DNA of 64,000 nucleotides from Armillaria gallica (GCA_037576215.1 JBANDB010000004.1:5704001-5768000); one strand, 5' to 3'; positions 1 through 10,358 are shown, counted from the first letter of the stretch. Translations and numbers: made by a program. Notes: generated from the sequence alone by a model not told the origin.

Positions 1-999
1 GTTCCTAAAAGGAGCGACAAGGTGGGCTGTCACTGTTGCGCAATGATTGCCTACGCTTCTCACCGTTGAGTAACAGTCGCCTTCACCTGGTTCCTTCGGG
101 CCCGTCTCTGTGATGACCGGGATCCTCGTTTCATTCGGCATTCCCCCTTCGTCGGGTCGCCCTACGTCTCGATAGGCGTTGGCAACTGATCGGGGGCACT
201 TACCCGACTCCGGGTCGTCCATATTCGGGACCGAGGGCAATACCCCCGCTGTGTCCGTCGTCGTCTTCAGGGCGGAGGGCAAATAGATCCCTTCCTCCGC
301 GTCTATGTTTCGTAATGTGGCGTCGCGATCTTTGTCGTCCTTTGCCACCCTAGATCCTAAGTCACCTTTGTGGTCGTCCTTAGCTTGTCCAGTGTTGCGG
401 GAGCTGGTCTCCGTTGCTGTCTTCAGAGCCCCGTCGTGGGATTTACACTCTGCAGCCTGTGAGCAAGTCTCTTTTACCAGAGGAGGTTTCGCCGAAGCTA
501 TTCCCTCGAAACTCCCTGCGCGGCAGGGACTCCGTAGAGCTGCGATTTCAGTGAGGGGACGTTTACGCGGGAGCATAGCTGTCTGCCCTCCTGCCCCATC
601 CGGTCGGACATTCGTCACTGCGGCTTGAAACTCCCCAAGGGGAGGCCTCGACTGGTGCTCCGCCGTTATGATGGGTGGCGATCTGGTGGTCGCCTTGCCA
701 TCCGCTTTTGCCTGTAATAGGTTAATTGCCAAATGCTGAGCCGATAGCTCTGTGACTACCGCGCCCGTTCCAAGTGTCGCTTCGTTAGGCGGAATGTTGG
801 TCGCTTCGTTAGGCGTAGGCTGATTCAAGTTTAGCTCCTGGTCTGATTGCGAAGTCGCGGGTATATTCGAATGCGCGGTTGATACTACAGGTGATATATA
901 AGTACAATCATGAAATGTGATGGGCGTACCAGCTGGAACTAAACCTCGGGCCGCCGAATAGACTGAATCATCATCTAGACGGCGGTCTCTTTTACCTCC
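1..999 (-). CDS. Retrotransposon Pol, N-terminal part (open to window edge, -1 frame to gag)
   Basis: Reading the minus strand one base back from the gag frame, translation is open without a stop from 999 to position 1, at least 333 codons. A TGA at 1002-1000 closes this frame just upstream, so gag and pol frames share only about 24 bases (999 to 975). There is no good ATG near the start, so expression as a Gag-Pol fusion by -1 frameshifting in the overlap is the simplest reading. The overlap contains a run of four A bases preceded by GGT, where a lysine tRNA could slip, but it is not a canonical heptamer. The visible residues are hydrophilic; the protease D-S/T-G motif and RT have not been reached, so this is the spacer ahead of the protease. 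The frame and its position define it as pol; no domain inside it was recognised. Confidence 0.7.
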
Positions 1000-3368
1000 T
1001 CAATCGTTGAGAGGCCTTCTTTCATATCCCAGTAAGTGTTTGCGCGTCGCAAAGACTCAACTCGGGTGGTGGACCGGGTAGGACAGTCGCGTTTGAAGTG
1101 ACCTAGCTTGCCACATCCAAAGCATATCGTCTTTGCCGTAGCTTTGTCGATATTCATCGGCTGTCCGCGCCCTCCATATGTAGTCCCTGTGGCCGTACTC
1201 GTTGTCAGCACAGGGGCTCTAGCTTGACCACCCTGTACAGGCGTGGTCACCTTCTGTGGTCGGGGAAATGTCCCTACCGTTCCTTCTGCCTGTCTGAGGC
1301 GCCAGTTAAGATCTATCCGAAGGAGGCGAGCCTTCCACGCTGGGTAGTCGGTCGGTACGTCCCCGTCTGACGAGTATATGGTGTTTTTACTCGATTGGCG
1401 GGCAGCCTTTTTGATCTGTTGGAGCATGATCATGTCGTTATTGCGTACTCCAGCGTGGTAGGCCAGTTCTTCAAAGAGCTGGAAGAACTTGTCGCCATCC
1501 TTGTGCTCCGATTGCTTTAGCCTCTCCCACTGCGCATACCTTAACTGCGAGTCAGCATCCTTCCAGAACCGTTTGTTGAGCTCCGACTGGAACTCGTCAT
1601 AGGTTGGATACTTCTGCTCGCCATCCGCTGTCTTTCCTATGACTTTAGCACACAATTGCCACCACCTTTCGGCGTCTCCTGCGAGTCGCGAGACGCAGAA
1701 GACGACCTTGTGCGGGTGGTGACGGAAGTGTCGGTTAAAGACGTCGAAATGTAACTCACACTTCAGGAAGAAGCGAGCGATGTCGTCAGAGTCCCCTACG
1801 AAGTCGTTGACCTCTTTCAAGATTTTTGGTTTGAAGTCGTCGTAGGGGGCTATCGCTCCAGCTTGCAAATCCCAAGGTATAGGTGGGTCTGGTATTCCAG
1901 GGGGTTCCGGGAATCGTGGTAGCACTACCCGTACTGCGGGGGCGGCGGGTGGCTGTCCTGGTTGCCCGCCCCCTCCGCCGGCTCCATGACCGCCACCGGC
2001 AAAAGGTAGATACCCGGGTTGGTACGTTCCTGGTGCCGCTTGTCTGGTGGCGTAAACAAATGTGTTAGTGACTCGGGGAGGCGCTACCGGGGGCTCATCT
2101 GGCATCGGTTCCTGGATCTCAATTTCCGGGGCGGCTTCTTCGTAGGGAGGGAATTCCTCGATTTCGTTTCCCGGGTGCAGACCATTCCACAGGAAGCGAG
2201 CATTCCGCTCCGCTTCATACTGTAGAATATCGTCGGCGGGGAGATTTCTGTTTTTCTTCATAAAATAATCGTTCCCGGCTTGGGTTCCTCCCCAAACCAA
2301 GGAAAAGGGTAACTCGTAGGCAAAATAATTATAAAGGTTCAAGAACGTTGCTTGCCTTAATATAGCGGGAGTAGGGACTGTGGGTTCGTCGTGTGTTTCA
2401 TCATAAAAATGGATCGCGTCGGCTAGCGTCATTTGAATCTGGGTTGGCGCCCTAGATTGACGACTCGGGGGTCGGCTCAGAGAATGAGCGGGGCTCGGGT
2501 GACGGGCCAGTGATCCCATCGAGCTCTTCCTGCTCGGTGCTCTTGAGATAGACCGTCCCTCCTCGCTCATCGATTGTATACCTGGCGGCGTCTCGGTCGA
2601 TGCTTTCCGTGGATCGGAGCGGTGTGGTGTCAGGGAAGGGAGTCGGGGGGCGGGGCGGTTGGATGGTGATGGTGATCTCGCTTGGCTCCTCGCTGATTCC
2701 AGACTGTTGCTGCTGTCGGAGTCGCTGTGCGATTCGCTCCCAATTACTTGCACGAGGGGGGCGGTTACTCGACCTTCGTAAGGATCTGGGGGGACGCTCT
2801 GGGACCTGGAGGCGTGAGGGGCCGGTGATGGGTTCTCCGATCGGTAAAGACTCGAGTGCCTGCTCAGGGACCTGAGCGGGGAAGTAGGCGCTGTAGGGGA
2901 TGTCGAGATTATCCCAGAACTCGCTGGTAGTGACACCGGCTGCGGGTGTCGAAGTATTGGTGGCTGCGACAGGTCTGGTGTCGCGGCCCACGTTACGTCT
3001 CCTCCCGGAATGGGGGAGTCTACCGGGTGAGGGAGTTCGAGGGACAAGCGAGGCATAGTAGGAAGCGGGATACTCGGAGGTGATGTCGACCTCAGCTGGG
3101 CTCCTTCTGGGAGGGGTAGTAGCGCCTCTCTCCTGGACCGCGGTAGAAGTCGACTCAGAAACGTCGTCCTCCTCTTCGTTGAATCGCTGTCCAGGGAAGT
3201 CACCGATTGGGATCGGTCGGCGTGGTATGGGTGCGAAGAGTCGGGGTGGCTGCTGCTCGAGCGGGATGTCATTTGTATTATCGGTAATGACTGAGGGGGA
3301 GGTGCGGTGCGCCTCTTCTTGTCGTCGTAGCTGTAACTGCCTTGTTCTGTGGTGGTACCTGACTGCAA
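975..3368 (-). CDS. gag: Ty3/gypsy Gag polyprotein
   Basis: 797 aa, nucleocapsid and capsid protein that packages retrotransposon RNA in cytoplasmic virus-like particles. Residues 1-310 are Ser/Pro/Arg-rich and look disordered. A retrotransposon gag domain runs from about residue 500 to 700 (landmarks FFLKCELHFD, AERWWQLC, LNKRFWKDADSQLRYAQWE). A CCHC zinc knuckle, CFGCGKLGHFKRDC, lies near residue 750. The stop TAG at 975-977 is followed by pol in the -1 frame. The ATG at 3368 is not the first of the predicted RNA: one in another frame at 3444 precedes it, so Gag needs leaky scanning or a frameshift from the upstream ORF. The alternative is that the true Gag starts further downstream. Confidence 0.85.
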   Translation of the reverse strand: MQSGTTTEQGSYSYDDKKRRTAPPPQSLPIIQMTSRSSSSHPDSSHPYHADRSQSVTSLDSDSTKRRTTFLSRLLPRSRREALLPLPEGAQLRSTSPPSIPLPTMPRLSLELPHPVDSPIPGGDVTWAATPDLSQPPILRHPQPVSLPASSGIISTSPTAPTSPLRSLSRHSSLYRSENPSPAPHASRSQSVPPDPYEGRVTAPLVQVIGSESHSDSDSSNSLESARSQARSPSPSNRPAPRLPSLTPHRSDPRKASTETPPGIQSMSEEGRSISRAPSRKSSMGSLARHPSPAHSLSRPPSRQSRAPTQIQMTLADAIHFYDETHDEPTVPTPAILRQATFLNLYNYFAYELPFSLVWGGTQAGNDYFMKKNRNLPADDILQYEAERNARFLWNGLHPGNEIEEFPPYEEAAPEIEIQEPMPDEPPVAPPRVTNTFVYATRQAAPGTYQPGYLPFAGGGHGAGGGGGQPGQPPAAPAVRVVLPRFPEPPGIPDPPIPWDLQAGAIAPYDDFKPKILKEVNDFVGDSDDIARFFLKCELHFDVFNRHFRHHPHKVVFCVSRLAGDAERWWQLCAKVIGKTADGEQKYPTYDEFQSELNKRFWKDADSQLRYAQWERLKQSEHKDGDKFFQLFEELAYHAGVRNNDMIMLQQIKKAARQSSKNTIYSSDGDVPTDYPAWKARLLRIDLNWRLRQAEGTVGTFPRPQKVTTPVQGGQARAPVLTTSTATGTTYGGRGQPMNIDKATAKTICFGCGKLGHFKRDCPTRSTTRVESLRRANTYWDMKEGLSTIEEVKETAV

Positions 3369-3444
3369 GAATGAGGGCGATGGAGACGAAAGTGGCGCTT
3401 GGTATTCCTAGGGCGATGGCGATAATACGAGCGTCGTCTTCCAT
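2452..3444 (-). CDS. Overlapping N-terminal retrotransposon ORF with one membrane segment
   Basis: 330 aa, starting at the first ATG of the predicted genomic RNA and only about 30 bases past the primer-binding site. Residues 7-29 form a clear hydrophobic segment (IIAIALGIPSATFVSIALIL), followed by a basic stretch and a long Ser/Pro/Arg-rich tail with some ordinary protein-like text (SEFWDNLDIPYSAYFP, NWERIAQRLRQQQQ). It overlaps the first 305 codons of gag in another frame (gag is +1 relative to it), and both frames are open for over 900 bases. I do not recognise the protein. It may be a separate product, or be joined to Gag by +1 frameshifting or splicing. It is also possible that only one of the two frames is coding in the overlap. 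Confidence 0.5.
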   Translation of the reverse strand: MEDDARIIAIALGIPSATFVSIALILAVRYHHRTRQLQLRRQEEAHRTSPSVITDNTNDIPLEQQPPRLFAPIPRRPIPIGDFPGQRFNEEEDDVSESTSTAVQERGATTPPRRSPAEVDITSEYPASYYASLVPRTPSPGRLPHSGRRRNVGRDTRPVAATNTSTPAAGVTTSEFWDNLDIPYSAYFPAQVPEQALESLPIGEPITGPSRLQVPERPPRSLRRSSNRPPRASNWERIAQRLRQQQQSGISEEPSEITITIQPPRPPTPFPDTTPLRSTESIDRDAARYTIDERGGTVYLKSTEQEELDGITGPSPEPRSFSEPTPESSI

Positions 3445-3472
3445 GAAGGTTCTGAGGCAGAATCAGTAAAGA

Positions 3473-3485
3473 AGCTTTGAGCTAA
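3473..3485 (-). promoter_or_regulatory. Self-priming primer-binding site
   Basis: The minus strand reads TTAGCTCAAAGCT one base after the LTR end. It is an exact 13-base complement of AGCTTTGAGCTAA at 3647-3635 (minus), which lies 35 bases downstream of the LTR TATA box and so at the predicted 5' end of the RNA. No TGG-type tRNA primer site follows the LTR. This matches the self-priming known for Tf1/sushi-group Ty3 elements, where the RNA 5' end folds back on the PBS. Confidence 0.75.
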
Positions 3486-3675
3486 TTGTAAGACCCGAAC
3501 TTCAATCAAAGGTGATGTAGATCGGCTGTATCGCGTTCGTACAGTCACCGTCTAGCCCTGTGATGATTGACGCCCAAGACTCACTTTAGGAGCTCTTAGC
3601 AGAGAGTAAGGAGTGTTGTCGGTATGAATAAACTTTAGCTCAAAGCTAGGGAAATACAGGCTTTGAGTAAGCTAC

Positions 3676-3682
3676 TTATATA
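3676..3682 (-). promoter_or_regulatory. LTR TATA box
   Basis: Minus-strand TATATAA inside the LTR. The 5' arm of the self-priming duplex starts 35 bases downstream at 3647, a normal distance to a transcription start, which would place U3 at 3955-3648 and R/U5 at 3647-3487. Confidence 0.6.
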
Positions 3683-3895
3683 CTAAAGTCAGGGTCCGTA
3701 AAAGGTACTAAAGTGAGGCTACCGTGTTAGAAAGTGAATAAGCCAAATACACGATAGCCGAGAATAAGACGTGCTCAAGACGTGTCGTGTCGTATTGAGT
3801 ACGTGTCGCGTACATGTCGACCGAGTGTGACGTGTTAGCGATGTGAAGATTTATGAAGACTCCCCGGGAGTCGCGGATCTAGGAACATAGTGAGT

Positions 3896-3930
3896 CATCT
3901 TATCTTATCTATCAAAGATAAGATAAGATG
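3896..3930. repeat. Perfect hairpin in LTR U3
   Basis: CATCTTATCTTATCT and its exact reverse complement are separated by five bases (ATCAA). The arms repeat a TCTTA/TAAGA unit. It lies near the outer end of the LTR, upstream of the TATA box, and could be a binding site for a dimeric regulator or simply a local palindrome. Confidence 0.6.
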
Positions 3931-3959
3931 CGGAAAAAATGAATAAATCGTAACACGCG

Positions 3960-4400
3960 CGATACAACCGCGCATCAGATACAGTGTGACTGTCGTGGTT
4001 GCAGACGCACACTCAAGAGATGACGAAACCCGCTCCAGGCCCATGTAGCGGAACTTTGGTATTCGTGGATCCACCGTTTTGTCAGGACCGCGAACAGGGC
4101 CATAGGGATAATGAACGAGAAGCTGGTGCGTTATATAACAAGCAAATCAGATGATGCAGGGAGAGAAGGGAGTTAAGCTGAGGGTGGGGCGAAGGACAAG
4201 AGAACTATTGTGCGCTGGGACCGTCGCTGCTGTAGCCTTCGGCTCTGCAACAGAGAAGAGACCTGCCTATATACAATGATCAGTAAAGAAACAATGATTG
4301 TTGATTAACGCACTCACGAAAATGCCTATCCTTCCAACATCTCGATGGCGTATTCGTTTTCCATACCCGTACCGCAATGACATTCCCTTCGGCAAGCAAA
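3960..4400 (-). pseudogene. Decayed DUF6535 gene fragment (repeat Z0, copy 2)
   Basis: The minus strand holds remnants of exon 2, the second intron and exon 3 of the DUF6535 gene family, with frameshifts. Recognisable pieces are the end of exon 2 (AIEMLEG at about 4330), an intron starting GTGAGTGCG, an exon starting AGLFS, then shifted pieces matching LTPFSDF and the region around FAVLTKQW near 4080-4130. It is cut on the left by the LTR element. The same arrangement occurs in Z1 and Z2. Confidence 0.6.
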
Positions 4401-4840
4401 ATAACAGACTAACATACCGCCAACCATTGCGAGTTGGTTGTCGCTAGAACTCAGAAGATTGATAGCTTTGCGTTCCAAATCTATGTGCTGAAATTGACGT
4501 ACACTCCTTGGCAATGCACTGGGTTGGAAATGAGGACGTGACTGCCGCGTGCTCAAGCAGAAGTGTCTGACCTTGGAGGTTCTGCGATGCCTGAACGACA
4601 AAAATGGTCACCACGGCATAGAAGAAACTGGCCTACGTGGGGCCTGGCCTGGCATCTATGTAATGATGAGTGATGAAACGATGGCTTTATGAATATCGCA
4701 CTCACAAAAACCAGCGAAACATATAGTCCATCCCTTCAACATCTCAGCGTCAAATGCAGCGCGTATATTCGGCAAGAGGACCCAGCTCGTACCGCGATAT
4801 CTTTAAACGTGTCATTCTCTTTGCTCTCAATAAGATATGT
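4401..4840 (-). pseudogene. Decayed DUF6535 gene fragment (repeat Z0, copy 1)
   Basis: A second remnant in tandem with the one at 3960-4400, same strand. It shows a shortened exon 2 (ELGPLA near 4780 and a piece matching AFDIEML near 4740), an intron beginning GTGAGTGCG at about 4696, and a frameshifted start of exon 3 matching VVTIFVVQ near 4600. The hallmark RYMGLE element of the module is still legible as HIDLERKA near 4470. No intact reading frame remains. Confidence 0.6.
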
Positions 4841-4984
4841 AGCATGTGCAGTGACTAGTGATAGACCAAACCTACGCTGCTTTATATCAAGGCTTTGCAA
4901 GCTGATTTTTGCCGTTGCTGCCAGGGCGAGGAATACGCGGTCGTAATTGTCTCGGGTGGGGTAAGTAGTATGGACGGAAGGCAC

Positions 4985-5110
4985 GGGTAGACAGTTTGGT
5001 AGAGCCAAACAAAGACACATCGCTTTTCTCATGAACACTTTGCTTTATCTTCAAGACAGTCTCAACGCACGATGAAACCTTCTGTGAGTCCTTTCAACAC
5101 TGATTTTACA
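4985..5110 (+). repeat. P cassette, 5' half, interrupted by the Helitron
   Basis: GAGCCAAAC at 5002-5010, then the conserved AAAG...CTCATGAACACTTTGCT block and the start of an intron (GTGAGTCCT at about 5090). The intron's end and the next exon continue at about 10535, after the Helitron. Undisturbed copies of the same junction are at 24368-24560, 47882-48075 and 60317-60530. Confidence 0.6.
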
Positions 5111-5634
5111 TCTATATATTAAGAGAGGTAGCGAAGATGACATAATAAGGCAGACTTTGAATTTTCCGGCCATTGCCAGACTATGGCTTATTCCGGCTGA
5201 GTTTCAACTTCACCATGCTGCAATGGTGTGGCTTCAAGCCTGTCCCCTTTCCTTCTTACCCTCTGCTCTATTCCACTCTCCCCTCACAGTGCACCATCTC
5301 AGGCAAGAATTACAACCCTTTTACATATAATAAGGACTTTTGGGATCTCTCACAGTACTGTCTATCAATATTTGATTGAACCTCTTCATTTCTGATTTTC
5401 TCTGCAGGTGTCTTTGCCTCTTCCTTACACAGTGTTGCTACTATTTCCACCTCTCCATACCCTGTGATGTGTGTACCACTCTTATTTTTCTAAGATCAAT
5501 GCTCACAGCTTTCTTTTAATAGGTCTCCATCTACTCCTACCAGAGAGAATGATCATTTTGATTTTCCGGCTCCAGTTACACCAGAGCAGAATCGTCATGC
5601 AGAACGGGAGCAGGATTGTCTTCAGCGTCTTCAG

Positions 5635-8600
5635 ATGACCTCCCCCTCTATTTGTCGTGATCGGTCACCACGTCCAGGTCCTGATCCTAATATTGAACTT
5701 CCACATTTTAATATACCACCTGAGACCCATATTTCATCTCAGTTAGATCGTCCACATGAACATCCCATGCCTGTAGTACCAACTCTTCCTGTTTTTCCTG
5801 CCAGAGGTAGATGTCGTAGACAATTACGTGGTGGTGCTCCTGGAGAACAGTCATCTGTGTTTGATAGTACTTCTGTTCCACAGCTTCCTGTAGGTCCACA
5901 GGGCCAAGGACGTGGTGGTGGTCGAGGACATGGGCGAGGGAGAGCTATTGAAATCCATCCTGCATACACTGAGCCACCACAAAATATTGACCGAATAGCT
6001 CCTACTGAGCATCACCGGCAATCACCATCACCTACAAGAGAGTCACCACCTCTACAGCCACCTTTACCTCTACCACATCAGCATCAACCACCACATGCTA
6101 TTCCTGTACAACTTCCTCTGGCAAGACGTCCATATGCTGAGGTGTACTCTCAGAATAATATTGGGAGTAGAAAATGGATGTGTGAATGTTGTGGGGCATT
6201 ACATTGGCATGATGAGCGGATTAAAAATAAGTCAAAATCTACACCACATTTTGGGATGTGCTGTCTACAAGGGCAGGTTAAATTACCTCCTCTTCTTCCT
6301 GCTCCTGCCATTCTTCAAAATCTTCTTTGTGGCAACAATCCATTTTCAAAAGCCTTCTTACAAGATATCAGACAGTATAATGCAGCATTGGCATTTACAT
6401 CCATAGCTGTAAAAGTTGATGAGGCAATTACCAATTCTTCAGGACCATACTGCTTTCGTGTATCTGGCGAGCTTCATCACCTGATGGGATCTCTGCTGCC
6501 TGAGGAAGGAGAGAAATTGTCTTATGCACAGCTGTACATACATGATCCAGTGGAGGCATTGCATATGCATAATCGGCGCAATCCTAATTTAAATCCTGAA
6601 ATTATGTCTCAATTACAGGATTTAATGCAGGATGTGAATCCATATGTTGATTTATATCGTCATGCATATCTCATTATGAAAGAAAAGCCCCATGAAGAGT
6701 ATCCAAATATTGAAGTACGATTGCATGTGGGGGATGGTACTGATGGGCGACGATATAATCTTCCAACAGTAGATGAGTTGGCTGCTATTATTCCTGGAGA
6801 TGGATCTGAGCCTGTTAAGAATGATCGAGATATTGTTTTACGTATGCATGATCATTCTCTCAAACGCATTAGCCAACTTCATCCGAGTTATCAACCTCTT
6901 CATTATGTTCTCCTTTTTCCACATGGAGAATTGGGTTGGAATATACATATGCTCCTGGAAGAGACTGAAACAAGTGAACGTAGAGAACAGAAAAAGATTA
7001 CTCAGCATATGTATTATGCTTATCGCCTACAGGATCATCCAATATTTGAACCAAATGCACCATTGTATAGAGGAGGACGGCTGTACCAACAATATATTGT
7101 GGATGCATGGGCCTCAATTGAACAAAGTAATCTCAACTGGGTTCAACTCAATCAGAAAACTATCCGTGCAGATCTGTATAAGGGAGTGGTGGATGCAGCT
7201 ACTAATGCTGATGGATTGCAAGACTCTGGCCAGCGTATTGTCCTACCTTCATCACATACTGGCAGTCCCCATGCAATGTATCAGCTGTATCAGGACTCTA
7301 TGGCAATTTGTAGAGCTTTGCAGAAACCGGATATCTTTCTTACAATGACAGCAAACCCACAGTGGCCAGAAATTGTTGAGGCTCTAAAGCGTACAGATGG
7401 ACCAGATCAGAAAGTGGAGGATCAACCAGATATTGTGGCCAGAGTCTTCCAGTTGAAGAAGGAGGCCTTACTGGAAGAAATCAAGAAGGGTGGAATATTT
7501 GGAAAAGTCAGGGCTATGGTGCATACTATTGAATTTCAGAAGCATGGACTCCCTCATATGCATCTTTTGATTTTTCTGGATCCTGAAGACAAGATTCGCA
7601 CACCTGCTGATGCTGATTCAGTCTCATGTGCTCAGATTCCTAATCCTGTTACCCAACCAATTCTTTATGAGATTGTCACCAGATGCATGGTCCATGGTCC
7701 ATGTGATCATCGCTGCAAGAAGCCCGATGGTCACTGTTCAAAGAACTTTCCAAAAGACTTCAATGAGCATACTGAATTCACCACTGATAGATATCCCAAT
7801 TTGGCACGTCCTAACAATGGTCGTGAGTATGTTAAAATACGTGGTGAAACCCGTACTGTCTATACCAACTGTGATATTGTCCCATACAATCCTTATCTCA
7901 GTGCAAAATATAACTGTCACATCAATGTGGAGGTTTGTGTTTCTGTCAAGGCCATCAAATATATCCATAAATACATCTACAAGGGCCATGACAGGACTAC
8001 ATTAGAGGTTCAGGATCATGATGAGATTAAGGAGTTTCTGGATGCATGCTACATCTCTGCTATTGAATCATGCTGGAGAATCTTTTCATTTCGGCTACAT
8101 CAGGAGGAGCCAAATGTTGTCCATCTTCAGGTCCATCTCCCTGATGAACAGCTTATTACATATGATGAGAATGACAGTCCAGAAGAGGTGTTAGCAGCTG
8201 CAGAGGCAAAGACAACTACTCTGTTACAATGGTTTGATCTCAACAAAAGAGATCCCAGTGCACATCAGTATCTGTATCAAGACATTCCTGCACACTATAC
8301 CTGGAACAGCAGTAAGAAACACTGGAATCCACGCCAAAGATACACAACTATTGGTGTTACCATTGGTCGAATGTATCAAGCTGCCCCCTCATCTGGCGAG
8401 CGGTTCTATCTGCGGCTTCTTTTGACTGCTGTTACCGGTGCTCAATCCTTCCAACACTTACACACTGTCAACAATGTGGAGTGTGCTACTTTTAAAGAGG
8501 CATGCATTGCTATGGGATTGCTGGAAAATGATAATGAATGGAGACAATGCTTACAGGAGGCAGCTATTATGCAGTCAGGAGCACAGTTACGATCACTATT

Positions 8601-10358
8601 TGTGACCCTTCTTCTCTTCTGCCTGCCAGCAAAGCCAGATGAGCTGTGGGAGGAGTTCAAGGAGAATATTTGTGATGATTTGGCACATAAGCTCCACCAA
8701 CGTGATGTTCCAAATCCAACAGATGCTCAGCTCTATGATTTTGGTCTCCATCTTATCAATAAGCTTCTTCAATCTCATGGTCGTCGTCTCTCTGAGTGGA
8801 CAGAGATGCCAGCCTCTATCATGGACTGGGCTGCTTATGAGGATAATCCTCTTCTGGCTGCACAGCTGGCCTATGATATCCCATCTCTGCAGCAATTAGT
8901 TGCTAACAATCTTCAAACATTCAATGAAGAGCAAAAGACTGCTTATAATATTGTGTTTGACTCTGCTATGAATGAACGAGGGAAATTGGTATTTCTGCAT
9001 AGTGCTGGAGGTGGTGGAAAGACTTTTGTGTGCAATACTATTGCTGCTGCTGTTCGTGCTGAAGGAAAGATTGCATTGACCTGTGCCTCCTCTGGTATAT
9101 CAGCAATTCTCTTAGTTGGAGGGCGTACCAGCCACAGCACCTTCAAAATTCCAATTCCTTCACATGATGATACAACATGCAGCATTCGTAGAGGGACTCA
9201 CTTAGCTGAACTTCTTTGTAGAACCTCTCTCATCATTTGGGATGAGGTTCCTATGCAGAACCGACATGATATTGAGACTGTTGATCGTACTCTTTGTGAT
9301 GTCTGCAATAAGGATGTTCCTTTTGGTGGAAAAACTGTACTTTTTGGTGGTATGTGTGTTTATTTTGAGTCACTATAGATTATCATTTCTGATTATTTAT
9401 TTTAGGAGACTTTCGTCAGACATTGCCAGTTGTTTCACGAGGATCACGAGAGCAGATTGTTGCAGCTTCATTTCGCCGTTCACCTTTATGGCCTCACATT
9501 GAAGTCATTCATTTGAAGAAAAATATGCGCCTGGATCAGACTCCTGAAAATGTAGAATTTGCCCGTTGGCTACTTACTGTTGGTGCCGGTGAAGGACTTA
9601 CTGATGATCGTACTATCACTCTTCCTGCTTCTATGCGTCTGGCCAACAATTCACTTTCTGAACTCATTAAATATATCTATCCAAACATTCAAGCTGGCCA
9701 CTTCCAAGACCACTTCTTTTTAGAACGAACAATTCTCTCTGGATGCAATGATGATGTTGATGAAATTAATCAACAGGTTCTGGATATGTTTCCAGGACAA
9801 GAGACAGTTTATTGGAGTACAGACAAGACAATAGAGGAAGAGTTGGATGATGCTGCTACTCTTTATCCAGTGGAGTTTCTTCAAAATTTCAATGCCTCTG
9901 GATTGCCACGTGCAAAGCTGGCTCTCAAAGTTGGATGTCCTCTTATGCTTCTCCGCAATCTGGATCCAGCAAATGGCCTATGCAATGGAACACGGATGAT
10001 TCTCACACGTTTCCGTCCACATGTATTAGAATGTCGTCTTCTCAGTGGTAACAATGCAGGCAAGGCTGTTTTCATCCCACGCATCACAATCAATGCAGAT
10101 ACAGCTGAACTTCCTATTGCATTTTCACGTCGCCAATTTCCAGTCAGGTTGGCTTTTGCAATGACAATCAACAAGTCTCAAGGACAGTCAGTTACTTACA
10201 TTGGATTAGATTTACATACTCCTGTTTTTTCTCATGGACAACTGTATGTAGCACTTAGCCGTTGCACTTCTGGACAACGGATTCGAGTTCTGTTTCCAGA
10301 TACAGAAAAAGGTACAAATACTTTGAATATTGTATATCCTGAGGCTCTATTACATTGA
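5635..10358 (+). CDS. Helitron Rep/helicase (join 5635..9349, 9406..10358)
   Basis: 1555 aa as joined; it nicks and unwinds DNA for rolling-circle transposition. Residues 1-200 are Pro/Gly/His-rich. A Helitron_like_N region follows, with the HUH motif HGLPHMH at residues 637-643 and the paired tyrosines of KYIHKYIYKG at 776 and 780. The PIF1-type helicase has Walker A GGGGKT at 1125-1130, Walker B IIWDEV at 1201-1206, GGDFRQTLPV across the splice junction, and late motifs KSQGQS and VALSR. A 56-bp intron (9350-9405, GTATGT...TTTTAG) is needed to join the helicase; unspliced, the frame stops at 9378. The frame is open upstream to 5494 without another ATG, and a good acceptor (TTTTAATAG) ends at 5522, so an upstream first exon is likely. 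All catalytic residues are present. Confidence 0.9.

Larger units (their letters stand above)
1..3955 (-). mobile_element. Ty3/gypsy LTR retrotransposon, 5' part (pol cut by window edge)
   Basis: The element is transcribed leftward. In order it has an LTR (3955 to 3487), a primer-binding site (3485 to 3473), an N-terminal ORF overlapping gag, gag with a CCHC knuckle, and the first third or so of pol, which leaves the window at position 1. Protease, reverse transcriptase, integrase and the 3' LTR are outside, so completeness cannot be judged. Gag, the pol frame and the LTR signals all look undamaged, which suggests a young copy. The right boundary is inferred from where homology of the flanking repeat (Z) resumes at about 3956-3970 and from the TG...CA LTR ends. 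Confidence 0.85.
3487..3955 (-). repeat. 5' long terminal repeat
   Basis: 469 bp. On the minus strand it begins TGTTACG (3955) and ends CTTACA (3487), giving TG...CA ends. It contains a TATA box, a predicted RNA start at about 3647 and a 15-bp-arm hairpin. The 3' LTR is outside the window, so the ends are inferred from the terminal dinucleotides, the adjacent primer-binding site and the edge of the flanking repeat rather than from an LTR pair. Confidence 0.7.

Noticed and set aside
305..628. 107-codon plus-strand ORF
   Set aside because: It is antisense to the continuous pol frame and has biased composition only; a shadow of the retrotransposon.
1883..3469. Several plus-strand ORFs opposite gag
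   Set aside because: Shadows of the Ser/Pro/Arg-rich gag and overlapping ORF, with no features of their own.
5173..5379. 68-codon plus ORF upstream of the Helitron helicase as its first exon
   Set aside because: It cannot be joined in frame to the acceptor at 5522 with a convincing donor, and has no similarity to Helitron N-termini that I can recall.
6095..8895. Alternative-frame ORFs of 63-191 codons inside the Helitron gene
   Set aside because: They lie within the long, motif-bearing Rep/helicase frame and are composition shadows.
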